Shown here: positions 41,513 through 49,782 of the stretch, piece by piece
Layout: every line of letters begins with the position of its first letter
How positions within the stretch are numbered: position 1 is the first letter of the stretch
Assembly (NCBI RefSeq): GCF_022179445.1
Contig: NZ_BPQU01000021.1
Coordinates: 1-64,000, forward strand
Source of the DNA: Methylobacterium mesophilicum
GTDB taxonomy: Bacteria > Pseudomonadota > Alphaproteobacteria > Rhizobiales > Beijerinckiaceae
DNA length: 64,000 bases
Reading direction: 5' to 3'
Program-made: the position numbers and the translations under genes
The notes under the pieces: model-generated
The model's database searches: none
What the model was told of the DNA's origin: nothing
The model's input: the letters and a program-made list of their open reading frames with translations, nothing else

Positions 41513-42204
41513 ACGCCTGCCCTCGTCGGCCTCGGATCCCGGACGATTCGTCCCGGGATCGGCCCGCCGGGAGCCTAGCACCGATCGATCCCGCCGCAAC
41601 GCTCTGGGTGCGTGTTGGGAGCCGCTCCGCGGTCCCTTTCCGAAGGGCTATGGCCGCGACAGGATCGAGGCGCGAGGGGCTTTTGCAGGCTGCGACGCAC
41701 CCCCGCGCCCGTATGGGCTGGCGGCTGCACAGAGTGCCCTCCGGATGGTCCTCGGCCGCAAGAGAGGTCTCCACGAGGCAGGCACGCACTATCCCTTTGC
41801 GGGCTACAGGTTGCTCAGCTTGGACAATTCACTGCCTGAGGATCGATACCCCATACCGGATAACCCGCGCCGTCATACCGGGGGCGCCGCAGGCGAGCCC
41901 GGACCCGAAGGGGCCGCCGGGGGCGCCAACCCAGAAACGCTGTCCGTCCAGGAGCTTCACACAGCGATCGTTCTCGATCCCGGGCTCCGCTGCGCGGCCC
42001 GGGACGACCGCCCGTGGCGGCATCGATCCAGCCACCGCTCGAAGAAAGAGACGGAGCTTTCCGCTCGCTGAAACGATGACCATTCCAACTGCGACGTGTG
42101 AACGACCGAGCCCGCACGGGACAGGCAACCCGCGCGTGTCCCGGGTCACGGGTGGTCGATCGTCCCGCGCCCCAACCTTGAGCGCAGCGCACGATCCCAA
42201 ACAA
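41513..42204. other. Long intergenic region with a degenerate inverted repeat
   Basis: About 690 bases without a credible gene; the open frames have random-looking composition. From about 41871 to 42020 the sequence reads like a decayed intergenic repeat: CCGGGGGCGCCGCAGGCGAG and later CCCGGGCTCCGCTGCGCGGC are roughly complementary, and CCCAGAAACGCTG sits between them. The left part should hold the alpha-2-macroglobulin promoter, which I could not pin down. Confidence 0.5.
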
Positions 42205-42504
42205 TCAGAACGCCTTGAGCACCTGCTCGGTGTGCTCGACCGAGACCGGGCCCGCGAAGCAGTGCGAGACCAGGGCGCGGTAATCCTGCCAGGGCTGCGA
42301 GCCGGTGAAGTCCTTGGTGTGGGCCTCCAGCGTGTCCCAGTGGATCATAAGACGGTAGCGCTGCGGGTGCTCGATCGAGCGGCGGACCTCGAAGGCGCGG
42401 CAGCCCTTGGCGGCCTTGAAGATTGCCGAGGCCTCGGTGATGCCGGCCTCGAACGCCGCCTCCATCCCGGGCTTGATCTCGATCTGTGCGATTTCGAGGA
42501 TCAT
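42205..42504 (-). CDS. Antibiotic biosynthesis monooxygenase (ABM) family protein
   Basis: A 99-residue ferredoxin-fold protein of the ABM group, which ranges from cofactor-free monooxygenases to heme-degrading and quinol oxygenases. It starts MILEIAQIEIKPGMEAAFEAG, with the family core CRAFEVRRSIEHPQRYRLMIHWDTLEAH and the closing FTGSQPWQDYRALVSHCF. No substrate can be assigned. It is followed in the same direction by a Kdo-hydroxylase-like gene, which starts upstream at 43383. Confidence 0.85.
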   Translation of the reverse strand: MILEIAQIEIKPGMEAAFEAGITEASAIFKAAKGCRAFEVRRSIEHPQRYRLMIHWDTLEAHTKDFTGSQPWQDYRALVSHCFAGPVSVEHTEQVLKAF

Positions 42505-42522
42505 GGTGTCGAATCCTTATCC

Positions 42523-43383
42523 TTACGCGTGGAGGGGGCGGCCGAGCTTGGCCGCCAGGATGCGCTGCGGGCTCAAGCCGGGATCGGCCTGGGCGGCGAC
42601 CGGCAGGTAGGCGGTCTGCTCCAGCATGTAGCGGCCGCCCATCGCCCCGTGCATCACGAGGTCGGAGAAGGTCACCCAGGTCTCGCCGGGCCGGAACGCG
42701 ACGTCGGCCTGGGGGGCGCTGGCCTGGTAAGCCTCGTCCTGCTTCAGGGCGTCGTGCAAGTGCAGCATCAGGTGGTCGTATTCGGAGCGCCGGGCCTTGG
42801 TGATCCGAAGGACCGCGAGCAGCCGCGCCGTGAGCGGCGCGTAGCGCGGCAGCCGGGGCAGGAACTTCTCCGCCATCGACCCGAAATCCTCGCCGACCCG
42901 CCAGCGGCGGGGCTCGCCGGACGGGTTGATGTTGCGGAACACCCGCAGGATCCGCTTCTCGCCGATCGGGTTCGACGGGAACGCGTCGACATGCAGCCGG
43001 GTGTCGTCGCGCCGCCAGCTCAGCTTGCGCCGGTCCACGTCGAACGGGCGGTAGGAGGTGCCGGCGAGCGCCACCCGGTCGGCGTAATCCGGCAGGTAGG
43101 TGCCGATCAGGTCCCGGGCGAAGGCGCGGTAGCGGATCAGGAGCTGGCGCAGGGCCTCCTGCTCCTCCGGGGTGCCGGCGGCGCCGCGCAACTCGGCGGC
43201 CTCGCCCCGGATGTTGACGTTCTTGGCCTTGCCGTCCGCGAAGGGGCGCTCGGTGAACCGGCGCTCGTACGCGCTGAACGGGAACGGCAGGTCCGGGAAC
43301 AGCAGCACCGCCCCGGCTTCCAGCTCCCGGGCCAGGGAGTCGGCGGTCTCACCGGGGGCGACTGTGCGGATCGGGCTGATCAT
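42523..43383 (-). CDS. Kdo hydroxylase family protein
   Basis: A 286-residue protein matching the KdoO family, Fe(II)/2-oxoglutarate-dependent dioxygenases that hydroxylate the 3-deoxy-D-manno-octulosonate sugar of lipopolysaccharide. The start MISPIRTVAPGETADSLARE is the first plausible one; an open frame upstream has no similarity. Diagnostic parts: KNVNIRGEAAELRG, the double-basic SWRRDDTRLHVDAFPS with the metal-binding His-x-Asp at residues 131-133, ERILRVF-like KRILRVFRNINPSGEPRRW, and a second histidine in VMHGAMGG. The role in LPS core modification is inferred. It is the likely upstream partner of the ABM gene, which begins 18 bases after its stop. Confidence 0.82.
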   Translation of the reverse strand: MISPIRTVAPGETADSLARELEAGAVLLFPDLPFPFSAYERRFTERPFADGKAKNVNIRGEAAELRGAAGTPEEQEALRQLLIRYRAFARDLIGTYLPDYADRVALAGTSYRPFDVDRRKLSWRRDDTRLHVDAFPSNPIGEKRILRVFRNINPSGEPRRWRVGEDFGSMAEKFLPRLPRYAPLTARLLAVLRITKARRSEYDHLMLHLHDALKQDEAYQASAPQADVAFRPGETWVTFSDLVMHGAMGGRYMLEQTAYLPVAAQADPGLSPQRILAAKLGRPLHA

Positions 43384-43603
43384 CGTGTGCGGGCTGGATC
43401 TGCCGGGCCGAAGGGGGGCATGACGGGGCGCAATCCTGTAGCCGAGCCGCCCGCGGGAGGCTAGGGCCCGCATTTCCGGTGGATGACATCGCCCGTCCAC
43501 TGGCACCGTCCGGGGGGGCCGCCCCGGGCGCTTGCGCAACCGCCGCGTTCCCGGCACGTTCCCGTCGCATACCGGCCCACGAGCCCGGCGGAGGATGGCG
43601 CCG

Positions 43604-44053
43604 ATGGCGACCCTGAAGGAATTCGAGGAAGCCCTGCGCGAGCATGGCATGAACATGGCGCTGGCGCTGCTGGAGCGTCTGCGCGAACGCGACCGCGCCA
43701 CCCGCACGGTCAAGCCGGCCCGCCGTCTCACGGGCCAGAAGATGACGCCCGAACTCGCCCGGGCGATTCTCGACCTGCACGCCTCCACGGGCATGACCCA
43801 GCAGGAGATCGCGTTCAAGGTCGGGGTCAATCAGGGCCGGGTCAACGAGGTGATCAAGCGCGGCAAGTGGCTGTCGGACGACCCCCAGGCCCCCGAGGCC
43901 GTGGCCCGCGACAAGGCGCTGGCCCGCATGCGCGGCGACCCCAAGCCGAAGAAGCCGCCCCTGGCCGCTCGTTCCAAGGAGCGCAAGGCTGCCCCCGCCA
44001 AAGCGCCCGCCAAGGCGCGCAACCAGGGTCAGCTGGCTTTGGGGGATCTGTAG
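43604..44053 (+). CDS. Small HTH DNA-binding protein, unrecognised
   Basis: A 149-residue basic protein. A good GGAGG site lies 9 bases before the ATG at 43604, so I prefer it over the earlier in-frame ATG at 43595. Residues 50-85 form a helix-turn-helix (ILDLHASTGMTQQEIAFKVGVNQGRVNEVIKRGKWL). The C-terminal third is Lys/Ala/Pro-rich (PKPKKPPLAARSKERKAAPAKAPAK), like a disordered nucleic-acid-binding tail. It may be a transcription factor or nucleoid-associated protein. The divergent Kdo-hydroxylase gene lies 220 bases upstream. Confidence 0.8.
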   Translation: MATLKEFEEALREHGMNMALALLERLRERDRATRTVKPARRLTGQKMTPELARAILDLHASTGMTQQEIAFKVGVNQGRVNEVIKRGKWLSDDPQAPEAVARDKALARMRGDPKPKKPPLAARSKERKAAPAKAPAKARNQGQLALGDL

Positions 44054-44062
44054 GAACGAACG

Positions 44063-44192
44063 GGATCCCAAAGGGCTTGCAGCCCTTTGGCGGGGTTCGG
44101 GGCGCGCAGCCCAGAGGCCATAGGCCGCTCCGGGACCTTCTTAGGGCTCCACCCTACACCCGCAAAAGGTCCGAGACCTTTTTGAATCCAGG
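44063..44192 (+). repeat. Hairpin-rich intergenic repeat, copy B
   Basis: From GGATCCCAAAGGGCTTGCAG to AAGGTCCGAGACCTTTTTGAATCC the element consists of successive short palindromes, notably AAAGGGCTTGCAGCCCTTT and AAAGGTCCGAGACCTTT. It separates the convergent HTH-protein and olsB genes. Related copies are at 34781 (inverted) and 47095. Confidence 0.85.
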
Positions 44193-44203
44193 AGTTTTTG
44201 GGT

Positions 44204-45196
44204 TCAGTTCGTCGGCGCGAAATGCCCCCGGTAGCGCGCGCCGATCGCTTCGACCGGGAGCGCCACGAACACGTCGGTGGTGCCGAACTGGCGGTCGATC
44301 ACCGCGCCCTCCCCGAAGGTCGCGCCGAGCCGGAGATAGCCCTTGATCAGCGGCGGCAGCGCCTGCAGCGCCGCCTTGGGATCGACCGCCTCGCGGGGCA
44401 TCCGGTCCATGGACACCGCGCGCTCCGGCAGGGCCCGGGCCCGCCACGCCTCGGGTGCGCGGGCGTGGTGGTGCAGGAACGACAGCGGCAGGGCCAGCCG
44501 GTCCGGATCGGTCCCCTCCAGGCTGGCGCAGCCGATCAGCGCGTCGATCCGGTGGTGCAGCACGTAGGCGTAGATCCCCTGCCAGAGCAGCTCGACGGTG
44601 CGCTTGCTGCGGTACGGCTTGAGCACGCAGGAGCGTCCGAGTTCCAGCAGGCGCCGGTGCCCCTGCGCCGCCAGGATCGGCTCCAGGTCGTACTCGCCCT
44701 CGGAGTAGAAGCCGGCATGGCGCTCGGCCACCTCGCCGCGCAGCAATCTGTAGGTGCCGACCACCTTGGGCCGGTGCTCGACGAACGGTTTCTTCCGCCG
44801 GGGCGCGGCATGGTCGAGGACGAGGAGATGGTCGCAGAGCGCGTCGTAGGCGTCGGCGTCACGTCGCGACAAGGCCGAAAGACCCGTCGGGATCGCCGCC
44901 ATTTCTTCGTAGAACACCTTGAACCGGAGGCGCTGCGCGCGCCGGATTTCGGATTTCTTCGAAGCTAGCCGGACCTCGAGGTTGCCGATCCGGCCGAGGC
45001 TGCGCCCCTCGAACGGCTCCGGCAGGCGGATCGCCCGCTCGCCCGACAGGATGTCGGCGATGGCCGCCGGCTCCGCCTGGACGAGCGCGTGGCGCCGACG
45101 CAGCTTCGCGATCGGCGCGCCGACCCCCCATTGCACGCCCTTGTGCCAGCCGGCTCCGAGCGCGCTGTAGGCTCCGCGGGCGAGATTGGCGACCAT
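44204..45196 (-). CDS. olsB: Ornithine lipid synthesis acyltransferase, OlsB type
   Basis: A 330-residue GNAT-fold hemolysin-like acyltransferase. OlsB transfers a 3-hydroxyacyl group from ACP to the alpha-amino group of ornithine, the first step of ornithine-lipid synthesis. I start at the ATG at 45196. Visible motifs: EIRRAQRLRFKVFYEEMAAIPTG (the acetyltransferase_5 start), VVGTYRLLRGEVAERHAGFYSEGEYDLEPIL, LELGRSCVLKPYRSKRTVELLWQGIYAYVLHHRIDALIGCASLEG, and LPPLIKGYLRLGATFG. No olsA lies next to it in the window. Ornithine lipids are common in this bacterial order; related hemolysin-like enzymes are the alternative. Confidence 0.85.
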   Translation of the reverse strand: MVANLARGAYSALGAGWHKGVQWGVGAPIAKLRRRHALVQAEPAAIADILSGERAIRLPEPFEGRSLGRIGNLEVRLASKKSEIRRAQRLRFKVFYEEMAAIPTGLSALSRRDADAYDALCDHLLVLDHAAPRRKKPFVEHRPKVVGTYRLLRGEVAERHAGFYSEGEYDLEPILAAQGHRRLLELGRSCVLKPYRSKRTVELLWQGIYAYVLHHRIDALIGCASLEGTDPDRLALPLSFLHHHARAPEAWRARALPERAVSMDRMPREAVDPKAALQALPPLIKGYLRLGATFGEGAVIDRQFGTTDVFVALPVEAIGARYRGHFAPTN

Positions 45197-45287
45197 GGTC
45201 GGGTTCACTCCGGGCGCACGACCGTGCACCGTCGGGATGGACAGAGAGCACGAACCGCACACGCCATTATGACAGCCCCGATACGAA

Positions 45288-45313
45288 AGCGCCCCGGCCG
45301 GGGCCGGGGCGCT
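45288..45313 (-). terminator. Terminator hairpin after hsp20
   Basis: AGCGCCCCGG and CCGGGGCGCT make a perfect 10-bp stem with a CCGGGG loop. On the minus strand, the direction of hsp20, it is followed by TTTCGTATC, a short U-tract, so it most likely terminates the hsp20 transcript. Confidence 0.65.
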
Positions 45314-45347
45314 CCATCAGCGTAGCGGGTTCCGAGCCGCGACCGGA

Positions 45348-45830
45348 TCAGGCTGCCTGCGGGACAGCGTCCTTGCGCACGTCACCCTCGATCACCGGCG
45401 CGGACGGGGTCCCGGCCGTGGCGATCTGGATGCGGCGCGGCTTCTTCGCCTCCGGGACCTCGCGGACGAGGTCGATGTGGAGGAGGCCGTTCTCCAGAGC
45501 CGCCCCGGTCACCTGGACGTGGTCGGCGAGCTGGAATCGGCGCTCGAAGGCGCGGGCCGCGATGCCCTGGTGCAGGAACTCCGCCTTGGGCTCGGCCTTG
45601 CGCTCGCCCTTCAGGGTCAGCGCATTCTCCCGCACCTCGATCGACAGGTCGGATTCGGTGAAGCCGGCGACCGCGACGGTGATGCGGTAGGCGTTCTCGC
45701 CGGTCCGCTCGATGTTGTAGGGCGGGTAGGTCGGCGCCGCCTCGGCGGTGGCGAACTGATCGAGGGCGGAGAACAGTCGGTCGAAGCCGACGGTGGAACG
45801 ATACAGGGGAGCGAGATCGAACTGACGCAT
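45348..45830 (-). CDS. Small heat shock protein, Hsp20 family
   Basis: A 160-residue chaperone of the alpha-crystallin family that holds unfolding proteins in the cytoplasm. The ATG at 45830 gives MRQFDLAPLYRSTVGFDRLFSAL, the typical IbpA-like start, preceded by a GAGGA ribosome site that sits inside the predicted thermometer hairpin. The crystallin domain spans residues 30-130, with YPPYNIERTGENAYRITVAVAGF, DLSIEV and the closing HIDLVREVPEAKKPRRIQI (the family I-x-I/V motif). Heat control is strongly suggested by the RpoH-like promoter and the RNA thermometer upstream. Confidence 0.93.
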   Translation of the reverse strand: MRQFDLAPLYRSTVGFDRLFSALDQFATAEAAPTYPPYNIERTGENAYRITVAVAGFTESDLSIEVRENALTLKGERKAEPKAEFLHQGIAARAFERRFQLADHVQVTGAALENGLLHIDLVREVPEAKKPRRIQIATAGTPSAPVIEGDVRKDAVPQAA

Positions 45831-45914
45831 GACATATCCTCGTATGAGCAACATGCAGAATCGGTCCGCCCGATGGGCCGGACCCGTCTTTCGTGCCGCC
45901 TGACGGCCGGCACA
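45831..45914 (-). ncRNA. ROSE-type RNA thermometer in the hsp20 leader
   Basis: The roughly 84-nt leader contains three successive stems: GTGCCG with CGGCAC, GGTCCG with CGGACC, and a final hairpin in which CATGTTGCTC pairs with GAGGATATG over an ATAC loop. The last stem hides the GAGGA ribosome site and has one bulged G in the TTGCTC strand, the hallmark of ROSE elements in rhizobial small heat shock genes. Melting of this hairpin at high temperature would free the ribosome site. This is a folding prediction by eye. Confidence 0.8.
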
Positions 45915-45920
45915 GACGGG

Positions 45921-45949
45921 ATATCGGGGGGCAAAAAACGGGGTTCAAG
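45921..45949 (-). promoter_or_regulatory. RpoH (sigma-32) type promoter of hsp20
   Basis: On the minus strand CTTGAA (45944-45949) and CCCGATAT (45921-45928) are separated by 15 bases, matching the CTTGAA...CCCCATAT-type heat-shock promoter of proteobacteria. Transcription would start near 45914, giving an 84-nt leader. Confidence 0.75.
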
Positions 45950-46036
45950 ACCTCCGGACGGGCCCGGATGCGAGTTTTTTCCGCTACGGTGACGCTTGCA
46001 TGCGGACCCGGCATGCGGACGGACTGAGGTTGGCCC

Positions 46037-47068
46037 GTGAGACGGTTGGACGGCGATATCGGACGGGAGCCGCCGCTCCTGACCTTGCGCGGCACGCCGG
46101 ACAATCCGGTGCCGCCGGGCGGCACCCTGATCGCGGTCGGCACCCGCGACGACTGCACCCTGCGGGCCGCCTACTGGCAGGCCACGACCCGGACCTGCCG
46201 GGGCACGGTCTGCCTGCTCCAGGGACGGGCCGAATTCATCGAGAAGTACTACGAGACCATCCGCGACCTGCGGGCGCGGGGCTTCGCCGTGGTTGCGTTC
46301 GACTGGCGTGGCCAGGGCGAGTCGGACCGGCGGGTCGACGACCCGCACAAGGGCCATGTCGGCCGCTTCGACGATTACCGTCTCGACCTGCGGGCGGTGG
46401 CCGAAACGGTGCTGGTGCCGCTGATGCCGGAGCCGCATGTCGGCCTGGCGCATTCGATGGGCGGCTGCGTCGCCCTGATCGGAGCGCTCGACGGCTGGCT
46501 GCCGTTCCGGCGCCTGGTGACGGTGGCGCCGATGCTGTCGGTCCGGATGGTGCGCTGGCCCGCCGGGGCGGCGTTCCTGTCGCGGGCCCTGCACCGGATC
46601 GGGCTGGGCGACCGCTACATCCCGCTGGGCAAGCCGGTCTCGATCGCCACCAAGCCCTATGCCGGCAACCGGCTGTCGCGGGATCCCGCGCGCTACGCCC
46701 GCAACGCGGCGGCGGCCCGGCAGGTCGGCGCGGGCGCGGTCGGGGACCCGACGATCGCGTGGCTCGCGGAGGCCTTCCGGGCGATGGCGCGCCTGCGCGA
46801 CCCGCGCGCCGCCCCGCGCATCACCCTGCCGACCCTGATCGTCGCGGCCGGCGCCGACCCGGTCTGCGGGACCCTGGACACCGAGCGGTTCGCGGCGCGG
46901 CTGAAGGCCGGCCACATCCTGGTCCTGCCTGATTCCCGGCACGAGATCCTGAGCGAGCGCGACGCCATCCGGCAGGATTTCTGGGCGGCCTTCGACGCCT
47001 TCGTGCCGGGCTCGCCCCTGCCCTCGCACAATGAGGTGGAGGCGCACCAGGCTGTGCCAGTGGCCTGA
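46037..47068 (+). CDS. Alpha/beta hydrolase, lysophospholipase-like
   Basis: A 343-residue alpha/beta hydrolase starting at GTG (VRRLDGDIGREPPLLTLRGTPDNP). It resembles the PldB/monoglyceride lipase group: the early CRGTVCLLQGRAEFIEKYYETIRDLRARGFAVVAFDWRGQGES strand-helix pair, the nucleophile elbow VGLAHSMGGCVALI (Ser in AHSMGG, with Ala in place of the usual Gly), and late LPTLIVAAGADPVCG and ILVLPDSRHEIL holding the acid and histidine. It probably hydrolyses acyl glycerides or lysophospholipids. It converges on sixA, with repeat copy C between. Confidence 0.88.
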   Translation: MRRLDGDIGREPPLLTLRGTPDNPVPPGGTLIAVGTRDDCTLRAAYWQATTRTCRGTVCLLQGRAEFIEKYYETIRDLRARGFAVVAFDWRGQGESDRRVDDPHKGHVGRFDDYRLDLRAVAETVLVPLMPEPHVGLAHSMGGCVALIGALDGWLPFRRLVTVAPMLSVRMVRWPAGAAFLSRALHRIGLGDRYIPLGKPVSIATKPYAGNRLSRDPARYARNAAAARQVGAGAVGDPTIAWLAEAFRAMARLRDPRAAPRITLPTLIVAAGADPVCGTLDTERFAARLKAGHILVLPDSRHEILSERDAIRQDFWAAFDAFVPGSPLPSHNEVEAHQAVPVA

Positions 47069-47094
47069 GCGGTTGCGGCCTCCGCGTCATAGCT

Positions 47095-47196
47095 GGATCC
47101 CAAAGGGCTCAGCCCTTTGGCGGGGTATCGGGGCGGAGCCCCGATGCGCCAGGGCTCTGCCCTGGACCCGCAAAAGGTCCAATACCTTTTGAAACC
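47095..47196 (+). repeat. Hairpin-rich intergenic repeat, copy C
   Basis: The most compact copy: GGATCCCAAAGGGCTCAGCC, then GGGGCGGAGCCCC, AGGGCTCTGCCCTGGACCC and AAAAGGTCCAATACCTTTTG, each a palindrome. It sits between the convergent hydrolase and sixA genes and matches copies at 44063 and, inverted, 34781. Confidence 0.85.
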
Positions 47197-47228
47197 GGGA
47201 CTTTTGCGGAGCGGACTGGGGGTGGGCC

Positions 47229-47753
47229 TCAGCCTCCCAACGCAGGGTCGATGTCCCGCGGTCGCACGAACCTCTCCAGCCGCCCCTGCCCCGGGGCGAT
47301 CGCCGACCAGGCCGCGGCGTCGAACGCGATCACCGCGTAGGCGGCGGTCGGGAATTCCGTGGCGAGGCGCGTGCGTTCCTTGCGGGGCCCCTCCCCGGCC
47401 AGGGTCGCGGCGAGGTCGCCCAGGCCGGGATTGTGGCCGACGACGATCACGGTTTCCGCGCTGTCCGGCGCCCCCCGGATCAGCCCTAGGATCCGCTCGG
47501 CCGGCGCTTCGTAGATCTCGCGGTGATACCGCGTCTCGGGCGCGCCGAGGGCGGCCGAGACCGCATCCCAGGTCTCGCGGGTGCGGGTCGCCGTCGAGAC
47601 GAGGGCCAGGTCCGGCCGGAGGCCCTCCTGGGCGATGTGGCCGCCGACTGCCGGCCCGGCCCGGCGGCCACGGTCGTTGAGCGGCCGTTCGTGGTCGGCG
47701 ACGCCCGCCGGACGGTCCGACTTGGCGTGCCGCAACAGGATCAGCCTGCGCAT
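47229..47753 (-). CDS. sixA: Phosphohistidine phosphatase SixA family
   Basis: A 174-residue histidine phosphatase. SixA removes phosphate from histidine phosphotransfer proteins. It opens MRRLILLRHAKSDRPAGVADHERPLNDRG with the RHG-type catalytic motif (RHAK) and the typical D-x-x-R-P-L-N-D-R-G of the family, and the second histidine is in VIVVGHNPGL. The HPt gene at 57035 is a possible partner by function but is 10 kb away. Confidence 0.9.
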   Translation of the reverse strand: MRRLILLRHAKSDRPAGVADHERPLNDRGRRAGPAVGGHIAQEGLRPDLALVSTATRTRETWDAVSAALGAPETRYHREIYEAPAERILGLIRGAPDSAETVIVVGHNPGLGDLAATLAGEGPRKERTRLATEFPTAAYAVIAFDAAAWSAIAPGQGRLERFVRPRDIDPALGG

Positions 47754-47926
47754 GGAGCGGGCCCTTCTCGGGATGGAATGACCGAAGCGCGCCGAACGCG
47801 CGCCGGGGCCCGGTTAGCGCAAAGCGCGGCCCCCGGGAACCTCGGCGGTCCTGCCCGGTTCGAAAAGCTGGGCCGCCGATGCGGGACGCGCACGGGGTGG
47901 CGGTCTCTGTCGAAGGAGGTCGCGCC

Positions 47927-48856
47927 ATGGATCGCTCGCCCCGCGTTTCGGAGATCCTGTCCTGGTATGGGGCCGACAGCCCCGGCACGCTCACCAACCT
48001 CGCCCGGATGCTGGAGCACGGCCGGCTCGGCGGCACCGGCAAGATGCTGATCCTGCCGGTGGATCAGGGCTTCGAGCACGGCCCGGCCCGCAGCTTCGGC
48101 CCGAACCCGCCGGCCTACGATCCGCACTACCATTTCGAGCTGGCCCTGGCGGCGGGCTGCAACGCCTACGCCGCGCCGCTCGGCTTCCTCGAGGCGGGCG
48201 CCCGGGACTATGCCGGACGGATCCCGCTGATCCTCAAGCTCAACGACCACGACCTCCTCGCCGACGAGGAGGATCCCGAGCAGGCGATCACCGGCTCCGT
48301 GGCGGACGCGCTGCGGCTCGGCGCTTGCGCCATCGGCTTCACGATCTATCCGGGCTCGGCCCACCGCAACGCCATGTACGGCCAGATCCGCGCGATCGCC
48401 GAGGAGGCCAAGAGAGCCGGGCTCGCCGTGGTGATGTGGTCCTATGCAAGGGGCTCGGCGCTGTCGAAGGACGGCGAGACCGCCATCGACGTGATCGGCT
48501 ACGCGGCGCAGATCGCCGCGCAGCTCGGGGCCCACATCATCAAGGTCAAGCTGCCCACCACCCATATCGAGCAGCCGGCGGCGAAGAAGGTTTACGAGTC
48601 GACCGGCATTCCGATCGGCACCGCGGCCGAGCGGGTCCGCCACGTGGTGCAATGCGCCTTCAACGGGCGGCGGATCGTGATCTTCTCGGGCGGCGCCCAG
48701 GCCGAAGACGACACGTTCCTCGACGAGATCCGGGCCATCCAGGCGGGCGGCGGCTTCGGTTCCATCGTCGGCCGCAATGCCTTCCAGCGCGCGAGGACGG
48801 ATGCCCTGACGCTTCTGGGGCGGATCACCGACATCTATGCCGGCAAGGCAGGCTGA
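47927..48856 (+). CDS. fbaB: Class I fructose-bisphosphate aldolase, DhnA/FbaB type
   Basis: A 309-residue archaeal-type class I aldolase that uses a Schiff-base lysine to cleave or form fructose 1,6-bisphosphate in glycolysis and gluconeogenesis. An AAGGAGGT site lies ideally before the ATG at 47927. Signatures: LILPVDQGFEHGPARSFG, ILKLNDHDLL, IGFTIYPGSAHR, the catalytic lysine in GAHIIKVKLPTTH and the phosphate-binding IVIFSGGAQAEDDTFLDEIRAI and GGFGSIVGRNAFQRA. It converges with the moxR gene with 3 bases between stops. Confidence 0.92.
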   Translation: MDRSPRVSEILSWYGADSPGTLTNLARMLEHGRLGGTGKMLILPVDQGFEHGPARSFGPNPPAYDPHYHFELALAAGCNAYAAPLGFLEAGARDYAGRIPLILKLNDHDLLADEEDPEQAITGSVADALRLGACAIGFTIYPGSAHRNAMYGQIRAIAEEAKRAGLAVVMWSYARGSALSKDGETAIDVIGYAAQIAAQLGAHIIKVKLPTTHIEQPAAKKVYESTGIPIGTAAERVRHVVQCAFNGRRIVIFSGGAQAEDDTFLDEIRAIQAGGGFGSIVGRNAFQRARTDALTLLGRITDIYAGKAG

Positions 48857-48859
48857 GGC

Positions 48860-49711
48860 TCAGCCGCCGCGCTGCTCCCGGCGCATCATGAAGGCGAGCT
48901 TCTCGAACAGGCTGACATCCTGCTCGTTCTTCAGCAACGCGCCGTGCAGCGGCGGAATCAGCTTGCGGCCGTCGCGCTCGCGCAGGGTCTCGGGCGAAAT
49001 ATCCTCGGAGACGAGCAGCTTGAGCCAGTCCAGCAGCTCCGAGGTCGAGGGTTTTTTCTTCAGGCCCGGCACCTCGCGGGTCTCGAGAAAGACCCGCAGG
49101 GCCTCCTCGACCAGGCGGTGCTTGATGCCCGGATAGTGGACGTCGACGATGCGCATCAGCGTCTCGGCGTCCGGGAACTTGATGTAGTGGAAGAAGCAGC
49201 GGCGCAGGAACGCGTCCGGCAGCTCCTTCTCGTTGTTCGACGTGATGATCATGATCGGCCGGCGCACGGCCTTCACGGTCTCGCCGGTCTCGTAGACGTG
49301 GAACTCCATCCGGTCGAGTTCGGTCAGGAGGTCGTTGGGGAACTCGATGTCGGCCTTGTCGATCTCGTCGATCAGCAGCACCGGCCGCTCGGGCGCGGTG
49401 AATGCCTCCCAGAGCTTGCCCCGGCGGATATAGTTGCCGATGTCCGAGACGCGCGGGTCGCCCAGCTGCGAGTCCCGCAGCCGCGAGACGGCGTCGTACT
49501 CGTAGAGGCCCTGCTGGGCCTTGGTGGTCGACTTGATGTTCCAGACGATGAGCGGCGCGCCCAGGCCCCGGGCGATCTCCTCGGCCAGCACGGTCTTGCC
49601 GGTGCCGGGCTCGCCCTTGACCAGGAGCGGGCGCTCCAGGACCACGGCAGCGTTGACCGCGGCGGTCAGGTCGGGTGTCGCGACGTAGGTCTCGGTTCCG
49701 GAAAATCGCAT
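48860..49711 (-). CDS. moxR: MoxR family AAA+ ATPase
   Basis: A 283-residue AAA+ chaperone-like ATPase. Walker A is in KGEPGTGKTVLAEEIA, Walker B in PVLLIDEIDKADIEFPNDLL, sensor 1 in PIMIITSNNEKELPDAF and the arginine-finger region in LRRCFFHYIKFP. MoxR proteins cooperate with VWA-domain partners (CoxE-like) to insert metals or mature other proteins. Such a partner is in this window at 54617 but 5 kb away on the other strand, with a membrane-protein pair directly upstream instead. The start ATG at 49711 is preceded by 70 bases before the next gene's stop. Confidence 0.93.
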   Translation of the reverse strand: MRFSGTETYVATPDLTAAVNAAVVLERPLLVKGEPGTGKTVLAEEIARGLGAPLIVWNIKSTTKAQQGLYEYDAVSRLRDSQLGDPRVSDIGNYIRRGKLWEAFTAPERPVLLIDEIDKADIEFPNDLLTELDRMEFHVYETGETVKAVRRPIMIITSNNEKELPDAFLRRCFFHYIKFPDAETLMRIVDVHYPGIKHRLVEEALRVFLETREVPGLKKKPSTSELLDWLKLLVSEDISPETLRERDGRKLIPPLHGALLKNEQDVSLFEKLAFMMRREQRGG

Positions 49712-49782
49712 CGTGCTCTCGGAGAAGCTGGCCTGGAGGCAACCGGTAGCGCGTGCCGACGTCGCCCCGCAAGCGAGACCGG

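Noticed and set aside
36611..41578. Long open frame on the plus strand opposite the alpha-2-macroglobulin gene
   Set aside because: It is Arg/Gly/Pro-rich, lacks any motif and starts inside the coding region of a recognised full-length family member.
41871..42020. Insertion sequence end
   Set aside because: No transposase fragment or target duplication is present; the similarity is to intergenic palindromic repeats.
41829..42200. Minus-strand open frame upstream of the ABM-family gene
   Set aside because: It translates an intergenic repeat (GAPGGPFGSGLACGAPG-like stretches are typical for such elements) and shows no protein-like features.
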